Origin: [Clostridium] hylemonae DSM 15053
GTDB taxonomy: Bacteria; Bacillota; Clostridia; Lachnospirales; Lachnospiraceae
Length of the DNA: 64,000 bases
NCBI RefSeq assembly: GCF_008281175.1
Contig: NZ_CP036524.1
Coordinates: forward strand, 2,356,001-2,420,000
Direction: 5' to 3'
The notes below the pieces were generated by a model. The model saw nothing but the letters and a program-made list of their open reading frames with translations, searched no databases and had not been told where the DNA came from. How positions within the stretch are numbered: position 1 is the stretch's first letter; each line of letters opens with the position of its first letter. A program made the position numbers and the translations under genes. Of this stretch, positions 45,268-52,524 are shown piece after piece.

Positions 45268-46250
45268 AGTTCAAATGTTTTTTTCTTTCCTGCCGGCAGC
45301 TTCTGTCTTTCATTCATCAGCACGCCGACCAGTTCCGTGTGTCCCAGCTCTGACGCTCTCCTGACAGCCTCATCAACTGCCCGCGCGCCAAAGCAGCCTG
45401 TCCGGGACAGGAATCTTATCTCGTCAAACGCCTCCCGCTCCGCCACATAGCGGCCCACCGCTTCCATATGGCCGTGCAGATACTCCTTGTATGCAGACCC
45501 GGACTTCTCCGACAGTCTGAATGGATACATAAGCCGTCCGAGGACAAGCTCGATCACCGTCTCTTCCTTCTCCTCAGTTACCGCAAACGGCAGCAGTTCG
45601 TCGTATTTTTTATAGTCCAGTTCATGGTTGAAAAAGCACTGCCGGTAATAGCCTCCGGAACCGTGATGCTCTGTTACAAGCAGACGGGCGGGCGTATTTT
45701 CAACCGCTTCCTCGTAATGCTCCGGAAAGAGTATTCTGGCTGTCTGCACCCCGCCGTGCGCCCCATGATAATAAAGTATTGCGCGTATGGCAAAGCGGAT
45801 CTCATCCACAATAGACTTAAGCGCAGACTTCTCTCCTCTGTAAAAATGTATCTCCGCTTCTTTGAGGCGGCATCCGGTGAAGGCGCCCCCTCCTATATCG
45901 AGCAGACTGTCGGTGAGGGTCAGCTTTCTCAGATTTCTGCAGCGGTAAAATGCATACCGCCCGATCTCACCGACTCGTCCAGGAAGGCGGATCTCTTCCA
46001 CCTCATCCGTGCATATCCTGTGCCTTTCGCCCACATATGCGGCATCCGGGCTCAGGTATACGCAGTCTGTCTCCTCCCCGCCGTCCGAAAAAGCGTACGG
46101 TCCGATACCGTACACTGCATGTCCCTCGATCTCATCAGGAATATACAAGTTTCCGTCAATACCGTAACAGCCTGTGATCGTCACTCTGTCTCTGTCTTTT
46201 TTATAGTGTATCTCCGGGCAGATCTGCTCTGCCGTCTGTCTCTCTGTCAT
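45264..46250 (-). CDS. Leucine-rich-repeat (BspA-like) protein of the MoxR-VWA cassette
   Basis: A 328-residue protein without signal peptide. Residues 20-135 are LRR_5/BspA-like repeats (GNLYIPDEIEGHAVYGIGPY, then EIRLPGRVGEIGRYAFYRCR and LTLTDSLLDIGGGAFTGC). The rest (about 140-328) is a helical region I do not recognise, which ends in ankyrin-like RRASELGHTELVGVLMNE. LRR_5 proteins are usually secreted, so a cytoplasmic form coupled to a MoxR/VWA pair is unusual; it probably recognises the partner or target. First gene of the cassette, 85 bases after the alpha/beta hydrolase. Confidence 0.82.
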   Translation of the reverse strand: MTERQTAEQICPEIHYKKDRDRVTITGCYGIDGNLYIPDEIEGHAVYGIGPYAFSDGGEETDCVYLSPDAAYVGERHRICTDEVEEIRLPGRVGEIGRYAFYRCRNLRKLTLTDSLLDIGGGAFTGCRLKEAEIHFYRGEKSALKSIVDEIRFAIRAILYYHGAHGGVQTARILFPEHYEEAVENTPARLLVTEHHGSGGYYRQCFFNHELDYKKYDELLPFAVTEEKEETVIELVLGRLMYPFRLSEKSGSAYKEYLHGHMEAVGRYVAEREAFDEIRFLSRTGCFGARAVDEAVRRASELGHTELVGVLMNERQKLPAGKKKTFEL

Positions 46251-46335
46251 ATATGATACCCCGGAAAATGCAGACAGAACGCGGCGCTTCCGTATGAGGA
46301 TCTGATCATCGCCACCGCGCGCTGTCCGTATTTGT

Positions 46336-47157
46336 TTAAAGCTTTCCTACTTCTTTTATAAATATACAGTTAAACTTTTCCAGCTCGTCATAAACGATCC
46401 CATGCCCGCTTTCATCCAACTGATAAAGTCTGGAATCTGCGATACATTTATGCTGTATTTTGACAAGGTCGTTGGATACGACCGTATCCTTCGTCCCATG
46501 GATGATAGCAGTCGGCACCCGCACCGCATCCAGGTCTTTTCTGCCGTCTTCATCTCTCAGCGAATATGCCGTCTCAATGGTGGCGATACCGGAGGCAGAC
46601 AGTGCGATCAGCTCGAACCAGTCCTTCACCGCGCCGCTTTGGCAGCTGGCAAAAAGCTGGTCATGGCTGAAATCGCGCGCAAGTTGCGGCCGGTCCGTCT
46701 CAGCCTGGCATATAAGCCCGTCTACATACTCTCTCGTGAGTCCGTACGGAAATCCTGCTCTCCTCGTCCAGCACGGCGCGGCAGCCGCAAGCAGTATCAG
46801 CTTCTTCACGCCGTAGGAACGGTAATTCTTCATATAACGCAGCACAATGGCCCCGCCCATGGAAAATCCGGTCAGGACAAAGCGGTACAGTTTGAGCGCC
46901 CTGACCACTCTGTACACATCATCCGCAAGCGTATCATAATCATAACCACAGGCAGGAGAATCCGAATTTCCAAAGCCTCTCAGATCCATAAGTACGACTC
47001 TGTAATTATTCTTAACGAGCAGCGGGATCTGATACTCATACATCAAATGGGACAAAGGCCAGCCATGCACTAAAAATACGGTCTCCGTGCATTCCGGATT
47101 ATATACATATACCGCCAGCTTGACCCCGTCTTTTGCTTTCACATAAAACATCTGCAA
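46336..47157 (-). CDS. Alpha/beta hydrolase
   Basis: A 273-residue hydrolase of the haloperoxidase/esterase type. The oxyanion segment VFLVHGWPLSHLMYEYQIP, the nucleophile elbow LTGFSMGGAIVL with Ser near 98, an Asp in TAIIHGTKDTVVS and the His in DESGHGIVYDE complete the catalytic triad. It has no signal peptide. The substrate cannot be named. It is co-directional with the MoxR cassette downstream but separated by 85 bases, so it may be an independent gene. Confidence 0.9.
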   Translation of the reverse strand: MQMFYVKAKDGVKLAVYVYNPECTETVFLVHGWPLSHLMYEYQIPLLVKNNYRVVLMDLRGFGNSDSPACGYDYDTLADDVYRVVRALKLYRFVLTGFSMGGAIVLRYMKNYRSYGVKKLILLAAAAPCWTRRAGFPYGLTREYVDGLICQAETDRPQLARDFSHDQLFASCQSGAVKDWFELIALSASGIATIETAYSLRDEDGRKDLDAVRVPTAIIHGTKDTVVSNDLVKIQHKCIADSRLYQLDESGHGIVYDELEKFNCIFIKEVGKL

Positions 47158-47221
47158 TCCTCAAAACTGTCTTTTAAATCAATATATGTGGATCACACGG
47201 CATCGTGCACAGAACAGTCCC

Positions 47222-47827
47222 TTAATGATATCCTCTGAACAGGTTTCTGTACATATTCCACCACGTCTTTATGTAAAGCATGATTTTTGTGCGCCATGTC
47301 TGTCCCGTGGGATCGTCCGCCCTGCACATGACGTGGTCCATACGGAACTTCCCCGCATAATGGTCCGCCTTCCTCAGATGCCAGCCGTTTGTAACGACAA
47401 CACAGTCTTTTAAGCCATTCTCCGACATGAGTGCCTTGGAATACTTCATATTGTGATAGGTGCTTACTGACCTCGGCTCCGTATAGATCACGTCCGCCGG
47501 CACACCGAGCTTAAGAGCATGATCCCTCATAACTTCCGCCTCCACATGAGAATTGGACACGGCGCCTCCGCTCAGCAGAAGGGCCTTTACCTTTCCTTCC
47601 CGCAGCAGCCCGGCCCCTTTTTCTACCCTGGTTCTCATGAAGGGGGACGGACTCCCGTCTTCTTCTGCATAATAACCGCAGACGACGGCACAGTCATATG
47701 TATGTTTCTTCCATCTTCTTTTCGGCCTTCGGAATACCGCAGTAAATATGCATATATTCAAAAGGAGAAAAACGGCCGTCAGCCTTCCCAGGATCCCCGC
47801 CGTCTTCTTTGCCTTATATAAGTCCAT
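47222..47827 (-). CDS. YdcF/SanA-family membrane protein (DUF218)
   Basis: A 201-residue protein with one N-terminal transmembrane segment (about 12-30, RLTAVFLLLNICIFTAVF). The DUF218 domain shows YDCAVVCGYYA, KALLLSGGAVSNSHVEAEVM and IYTEPRSVSTYHNMKYSKAL followed by VVVTNGWHLRKADHYAGKF. Proteins of this type affect envelope barrier function (SanA, ElyC). Its ATG at 47827 lies within the last codons of the upstream HAD gene (14-base overlap), with GGAG in front; the longer open frame upstream is the shadow of that gene. Confidence 0.87.
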   Translation of the reverse strand: MDLYKAKKTAGILGRLTAVFLLLNICIFTAVFRRPKRRWKKHTYDCAVVCGYYAEEDGSPSPFMRTRVEKGAGLLREGKVKALLLSGGAVSNSHVEAEVMRDHALKLGVPADVIYTEPRSVSTYHNMKYSKALMSENGLKDCVVVTNGWHLRKADHYAGKFRMDHVMCRADDPTGQTWRTKIMLYIKTWWNMYRNLFRGYH

Positions 47828-48605
47828 AATGCTCCATCGCACGGCTGATCCCGTCTTCCTCCACTTTATCAGTGATATGTTCTGTGTACGGCTCAAGGAC
47901 CGCATCGTGTCTGCCCATGGCGACCGCATGCTCCGCAAATTGAAACATGGACAGGTCGTTGCTGCTGTCTCCGAACACATATACCTGCTCCTTTTCAAAG
48001 CCAATGCAGTCCATGATGCACTGAATGGCTGTCGCCTTGCTGAACTGTCTCTGCACGCACTCGTAAATGCCCTGTCCCCTGTCGATCGCCTCCAGGTCTC
48101 CTTTTATAAAATCCAGAAACGTCTCTTTATCGCTGTGGCTGTCCGTATACACAAGCAGCTTGTCATATATAAAATTCTTATCCTCCATCGCACGTTCAAG
48201 CCCAAGGCCCGCACCGGCAAAATATCTCCTCATACTCTCTATCTGTTCAAAACGCGAGATCCTGTTGGAAAAGTATACGTCCTCCGTTCCCTCGCACAGG
48301 CCTTCTACATTACATTTTTTTATGCAGTCGATGATCTCGGTCCCTCTGTCTTTTGGAATATGGTTTTCCAGCAGCACCCTGTCCTTATATAAGAGATAAG
48401 TGCCGCAGCCGCACAGATAGCCGTCCATCTTAAGCCGCACGATCTCAGGCGGCAGACTTCCGTATGTCCTTCCGGTATTAATGAAGGTAAGATGCCCGTT
48501 CTCTCTTGCAGCATGGAGCGCATCCATTGTACTTTGAGGTATCTCTCCTGTCACCTCGCTCAGTAAAGTTCCGTCAATATCAAAAAACAACGCGGCCTGT
48601 CTCAT
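47814..48605 (-). CDS. HAD-superfamily sugar-phosphatase-like hydrolase (Cof type)
   Basis: A 263-residue HAD hydrolase. Motif I is LFFDIDGTLLSE, motif II FINTGRTYG, and motif IV VYVFGDSSNDLSMFQFAEHA; the large cap domain lies between. This is the Cof/YbiV class IIB that dephosphorylates sugar phosphates or similar. AGAGG is eight bases before the ATG at 48605; an ATG 12 codons upstream lacks a site. It overlaps the YdcF gene that follows it. Confidence 0.92.
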   Translation of the reverse strand: MRQAALFFDIDGTLLSEVTGEIPQSTMDALHAARENGHLTFINTGRTYGSLPPEIVRLKMDGYLCGCGTYLLYKDRVLLENHIPKDRGTEIIDCIKKCNVEGLCEGTEDVYFSNRISRFEQIESMRRYFAGAGLGLERAMEDKNFIYDKLLVYTDSHSDKETFLDFIKGDLEAIDRGQGIYECVQRQFSKATAIQCIMDCIGFEKEQVYVFGDSSNDLSMFQFAEHAVAMGRHDAVLEPYTEHITDKVEEDGISRAMEHYGLI

Positions 48606-48683
48606 CTTAGTACCTCTCTCTCCATCACGTTTTACGTTCACATCCTTCTATATATTATCATCCTGCCGCCGGAATGTCACGGT

Positions 48684-48720
48684 GCTTTTTTCCCGCCCGG
48701 CGCGCGCCCGGGAAAGAAAG
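48684..48720. other. Hairpin between divergent genes
   Basis: CTTTTTTCCCG (48685-48695) and CGGGAAAGAAAG (48709-48720) form a stem with GC-rich loop and T/A runs on both sides. It looks like a bidirectional terminator but lies between two divergent genes, upstream of both, so its role is unclear. Confidence 0.5.
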
Positions 48721-48725
48721 TGTAA

Positions 48726-48754
48726 TTGTCCTTGCCTGCCCCGTCATATATATT
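48726..48754 (+). promoter_or_regulatory. Candidate promoter of the DedA gene
   Basis: TTGTCC (48726-48731), 17 bases, TATATT (48749-48754), about 30 bases before the ATG. Confidence 0.5.
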
Positions 48755-48784
48755 TGGTAGATCAATCAATGGCAGGTCAATTAT

Positions 48785-49417
48785 ATGCAGGAATTTGTTA
48801 TTCAAGTCATGAATCAATTTGGTTATCTCGGCATCTGTTTTCTGATCATAGTCGAAAATATATTTCCACCAATTCCCTCGGAGGTCATACTCTTTTTTGG
48901 CGGATTTATGACTACATGCACAGAAATGACCATACCCGGTGTCGTGCTGTTCTCCACCCTCGGCTCCACTTTAGGCGCCATGATACTGTACGAAGCCGGC
49001 TGTCTGCTCACGCCGTCCCGGCTGGAAGCTCTTCTGAACACAAAAGCGCTGCGGCGGCTCGGCTTTGAAAAAAAGGACGTGGAGAAGACGACCGGCTGGT
49101 TTGAAAAGCACGGGCAAAAGGCGATTCTGTTCGGCCGCTGTGTCCCGATCATCCGCAGTCTCATCTCTGTTCCGGCCGGTATGGCAGGTATCAGACTGCC
49201 TCTCTTCCTCTTTTATACCGTGGCCGGAAGCACTGTCTGGAACATATTTCTCGTGTCGCTCGGCGCCTTTATGGGCTCTTCCTGGGATACGATCCAGTCT
49301 TACCTGCAGGCTTACGCTTCCCTGACCCGCTTCCTGCTCATCACATTGGCCGTCATACTATGCTGGCGCTGTGTGCGCAAAGTGTCAAGGAGAAAGACAA
49401 AGGGGCAGCCGCGCTAA
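48785..49417 (+). CDS. DedA-family membrane protein
   Basis: A 210-residue DedA/VTT-type membrane protein with about five hydrophobic stretches. NIFPPIPSEVILFFGGFM and FGRCVPIIRSLISVPAGMAG carry the family motifs E-x-(F/Y) and F-x-R-x-x-P-x-x-R. Relatives flip lipids (undecaprenyl phosphate or phosphatidylethanolamine) across the membrane. It is alone on the plus strand. Its stop overlaps the convergent TetR stop by four bases, within the terminator at 49404-49441. Confidence 0.92.
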   Translation: MQEFVIQVMNQFGYLGICFLIIVENIFPPIPSEVILFFGGFMTTCTEMTIPGVVLFSTLGSTLGAMILYEAGCLLTPSRLEALLNTKALRRLGFEKKDVEKTTGWFEKHGQKAILFGRCVPIIRSLISVPAGMAGIRLPLFLFYTVAGSTVWNIFLVSLGAFMGSSWDTIQSYLQAYASLTRFLLITLAVILCWRCVRKVSRRKTKGQPR

Positions 49418-49441
49418 ATATGACGGCTGCCTTTATTTTTT
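49404..49441 (+). terminator. Terminator of the DedA gene, overlapping both stop codons
   Basis: GGCAGCCG (49404-49411) pairs with CGGCTGCC (49424-49431), followed by TTTATTTTTT. The stops of DedA and TetR lie in the loop. Confidence 0.85.
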
Positions 49442-50007
49442 AAGAATCCGATCCCCGACATCATGATATCCTCCGTCATCGCCGCAATATCCTGGGCGCT
49501 GCCTGCCATCCCCTCCGCCAGCCATTTCTCCAGCACGCCGATGCACCCTGCGCTTACAAATGCGTAAAAATACTCTATCTGTTCCGGTGTGGCTCCCTCA
49601 AAGTAACGGGTATATGTCTCCACGCAGTTCTCCTGCCCGATCTGGATCAGACGGGCGGCAAACTCCTTGTCTCCGTACGGGCCAAGCGTCACTGTACATA
49701 TATCCGCATTATCCTTCAGACACTGGAACACACCTGTCGTAAAGTTAAGCGGAGTCAGCTCCTTTTCCCCGGAGTCCAGAAGAGGTTCCAGCGCCTTTCT
49801 GAAATCAGCCGTCATTTCATCTTCCATCTTATCAAGCAGATCATAGATATCCGTATAGTGGGCATAGAATGTGCCTCTGTTGATACCTGCCTTCCCGCAC
49901 AGCTCCTTCACAGTGATACTCTGAATGGGCCTGCTCTTAAGCAGTGCGGTAAACGCTTCTCTGATGAGCATTTTTGTCACTCTTGTGCGGTAATCATTTT
50001 TACTCAA
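49414..50007 (-). CDS. TetR-family transcriptional regulator
   Basis: A 197-residue TetR-type regulator. The N-terminal helix-turn-helix is RVTKMLIREAFTALLKSRPI then ITVKELCGKAGINRGTFYAHYT, and the C-terminal ligand-binding helices follow; a TetR_C_7 type pattern is likely. I start it at the TTG at 50007, five bases after AAGGTG. An ATG at 50031 has no ribosome site. It is divergent from the epimerase gene at 50190 and probably controls it; the intergenic stretch holds an AT-rich palindrome (TGTATATAATATATTATAA). The inducer is unknown. Confidence 0.92.
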   Translation of the reverse strand: MSKNDYRTRVTKMLIREAFTALLKSRPIQSITVKELCGKAGINRGTFYAHYTDIYDLLDKMEDEMTADFRKALEPLLDSGEKELTPLNFTTGVFQCLKDNADICTVTLGPYGDKEFAARLIQIGQENCVETYTRYFEGATPEQIEYFYAFVSAGCIGVLEKWLAEGMAGSAQDIAAMTEDIMMSGIGFLKNKGSRHI

Positions 50008-50189
50008 TCTCTCACCTTCTCTTTCTTTCATTTAACGGAATCTGTACAGTATCATACACAACGCGCCCTGAATGTACAAAATCCGGCCCCCCGGCTTCAA
50101 GCTGTCCATTGTTACCCTGTATATAATATATTATAATACATATATGAAAGATATCCAACACCGTGTCTGTTTTTTTGGAGGTGTCATCT

Positions 50190-51197
50190 ATGAAAAAAAT
50201 ATATATCATAACAGGGGCCAACGGCCATCTCGGCAGGGCAGTCATACGCCTTCTCCTCGGCACAGACGCCGAGGTCAGAGGACTGATCCTGCCCGGCGAC
50301 ACGAAACAGCTCTTTGAAAACGTCTGTTACACAAAAGGGGATGTCAGAGACAGAGAAAGCCTCCGCCCGTTGTTCCTCAATACAGACGGCGCCGAAACGT
50401 ATGTCATACACGCAGCCGGTATCGTGGACATTTCATGGGAGCTTTCCGCGCATGTGTACGATGTAAATGTCAGCGGAACAAAGAATGTTCTCTCCCTCTG
50501 CGCCGAGTACAAAATAAAGCGGCTTATCTATGTAAGCTCTGTACACGCCATCCCCGAGAAAAACAGCCTCTGCGTGCTTCAGGAAGTATCCCGGTTTTCG
50601 CCGCGGGAAGTACGCGGAGGATATGCCAGGACAAAGGCAGAAGCGTCGCAGGCTGTTCTCAACTCAGTAAAAAAAGGGATGGACGCAGTTATCGTCCACC
50701 CCTCCGGCATGCTTGGCCCGGACGCGGTCTCCGGCAGTTACCTCATGCAGCTCGTAGAAGACTATATGAGCGGGCTGCTTCCTGCCTGCGTCAACGGAGG
50801 ATATGATTTTGTAGATGTGCGGGACGTTGCCGCAGGCTGCCTTCTCGCGCTGGAAAAAGGAAGAACCGGGGAATGCTACATATTGTCCAACCGGCATTAT
50901 GAAATACGGGAGATCCTACATATCATACGGGATCTTACCGGCGGACGCCGCCTCCCGGTTCTGCCTGCTTGGGCAGCCAGGGCAGCGTGTCCGGTCATAC
51001 GGCAGTGGGCCCGCATGAAAAACAGGCGGCCGCTGTACACTAAATATTCTCTCTACACCTTGAAAAGCAACGACCGCTTTTCCCATGACAAGGCGACCTC
51101 CTGTCTCGGCTATACGCCCCGGGATATACGTTCTACTCTTAAAGATACTGTTCTCTGGATCCAGGAGCAGAACGTTTCTGTTCCTCCAGGTTCATAA
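50190..51197 (+). CDS. NAD-dependent epimerase/dehydratase
   Basis: A 335-residue extended short-chain dehydrogenase. The NAD motif is IYIITGANGHLGRAVIRLLL (TGxxGHxG); LIYVSSVHAIP holds the catalytic Ser and YARTKAEASQAV the Tyr-x-x-x-Lys. It is close to dihydroflavonol-4-reductase-like and sterol-dehydrogenase-like groups, so the substrate might be a ketone, aldehyde or nucleotide sugar. GGAGG lies ten bases before the ATG at 50190. The last 59 bases overlap the convergent histidine kinase gene. The divergent TetR is its likely regulator. Confidence 0.9.
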   Translation: MKKIYIITGANGHLGRAVIRLLLGTDAEVRGLILPGDTKQLFENVCYTKGDVRDRESLRPLFLNTDGAETYVIHAAGIVDISWELSAHVYDVNVSGTKNVLSLCAEYKIKRLIYVSSVHAIPEKNSLCVLQEVSRFSPREVRGGYARTKAEASQAVLNSVKKGMDAVIVHPSGMLGPDAVSGSYLMQLVEDYMSGLLPACVNGGYDFVDVRDVAAGCLLALEKGRTGECYILSNRHYEIREILHIIRDLTGGRRLPVLPAWAARAACPVIRQWARMKNRRPLYTKYSLYTLKSNDRFSHDKATSCLGYTPRDIRSTLKDTVLWIQEQNVSVPPGS

Positions 51198-52509
51198 AAA
51201 GTGTAAAATTAAAAAACCGCTCATCGTATGCAACATGCACCATACCGCGGTATTTCTCCACGACACGTTTCACCGAGGCGATTCCTCTGCCTTCTCCTTC
51301 ATGCTTCGTGGATAAGTACCGCCCTTTCCTTTCCACGATCTTGTTCTCGTACGTATTCCTGAGCATGATCACAAGCTGGCTGCCTTTTACAGCTGCTTTT
51401 ACTTCAATTTCTCTCTCACCTGTCTGCCGGCCTCTGCATGCGTGCAGTGCATTTTCCAACAGATTGCCGAGCACGCTGCCAAGATCCGTCTCCCCGATAT
51501 GTATACCTTCCGGAATATCTGCCTGTATGCGTATCTTTATTCCGGCGTCATCTGCAAGCGTTCTGTAATGTCTGAGTATGACGTCCGCCACATGATTCTC
51601 ACAGAGCGTTGTGTCTGTATCCGCCATATACACCGGCGCAAGCTGCTTAAGATACTCCCGCAGCCCCTCAACACTGCCGCTGTCCGCAAACCCGGCGATG
51701 ACGAGCAGATGATGGCGCCAGTCGTGCCGCAGCCGCGCTGTATCTTCCATATGCTCGATCATGCTTTCATACTTTTCCTCCTGCATCTGGAGCTGGGAAG
51801 CGATAAGCTTCGTCTCCTCCATCGCGGCGATACCTTTGTATGCCTGAAGAAGCATTACGAGTGTGACAAAAAAGAAAGCGTATGTGATAAACGACCAGAG
51901 CACACTGAACAGCACATCCCCCTTCTCTATATGAACAGGCCGCTTCCAGAAATCTCCCACGATCTTTACATAAAATACTATATAAGTAAGCGCCGGTATC
52001 ATCCAGATGACCCGCCAGAAGGAACGTGAAATATTCAGTTCAACGATCCGTCTGAAAAAACGGACCAGAAGGATCCAAAGCAGAGGCACATAAAAAAGAG
52101 TCACCCCGTATGAGACGAGCATCTGGGCTGCCGCCTCCGGCATCTCTTTCAAGTGCAGAGACACGATCGACTTCGTGATCGCCATAATGTTCACATACAG
52201 ATTCAAAGTGACAAGCACGATGAACAGAAGCTCAAAGCCGCTGCTCTCTATCGTGATCCTGAACACAGCCACGGCCAGACAGAACCAGAGCGCAATGCCC
52301 AGGATATTGTATTCGGTGAACAGATGACCGGGAAGCAGAAATAAAAGCGTCGTAACGACCGTGACCACTATGAGCGCCGACACCCACAGCGCCGTCCTTA
52401 CATTCCCGTACCGGAACCGGCTCTTCAACGGAATAAATATAAAGCAGGCAAATACGATACAGGTGCCTGCCACTCTTAACGCCGCAAAAATATCATCTGC
52501 ATTCATCAT
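51139..52509 (-). CDS. Sensor histidine kinase, AgrC/CitA-like, orphan
   Basis: A 456-residue kinase. Residues 1-225 contain about six hydrophobic segments (for example ALWVSALIVVTVVTTLLFLL and TYAFFFVTLVMLLQAYKG). A coiled linker leads to the His box ARLRHDWRHHLLVIAGFADS, then the GHKL ATPase with N box LGNLLENALHACRG and the C-terminal GRGIASVKRVVEKYRG. The type is that of AgrC and DcuS/CitA-like kinases. No response regulator is beside it. The gene 15 bases downstream encodes a GGDEF-EAL protein. The 3' end overlaps the epimerase gene. Confidence 0.9.
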   Translation of the reverse strand: MMNADDIFAALRVAGTCIVFACFIFIPLKSRFRYGNVRTALWVSALIVVTVVTTLLFLLPGHLFTEYNILGIALWFCLAVAVFRITIESSGFELLFIVLVTLNLYVNIMAITKSIVSLHLKEMPEAAAQMLVSYGVTLFYVPLLWILLVRFFRRIVELNISRSFWRVIWMIPALTYIVFYVKIVGDFWKRPVHIEKGDVLFSVLWSFITYAFFFVTLVMLLQAYKGIAAMEETKLIASQLQMQEEKYESMIEHMEDTARLRHDWRHHLLVIAGFADSGSVEGLREYLKQLAPVYMADTDTTLCENHVADVILRHYRTLADDAGIKIRIQADIPEGIHIGETDLGSVLGNLLENALHACRGRQTGEREIEVKAAVKGSQLVIMLRNTYENKIVERKGRYLSTKHEGEGRGIASVKRVVEKYRGMVHVAYDERFFNFTLFMNLEEQKRSAPGSREQYL

Positions 52510-52524
52510 CTCTGTATCTCTCTC

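Noticed and set aside
47828-48004. N-terminal extension of the YdcF-like gene
   Set aside because: It is the out-of-frame shadow of the HAD gene; the membrane segment and ribosome site fit the ATG at 47827.
50100-50150. AT-rich palindrome TGTATATAATATATTATAA as a TetR operator
   Set aside because: It overlaps a likely -10 region and is of low complexity; I mention it only as context and do not call it an operator.
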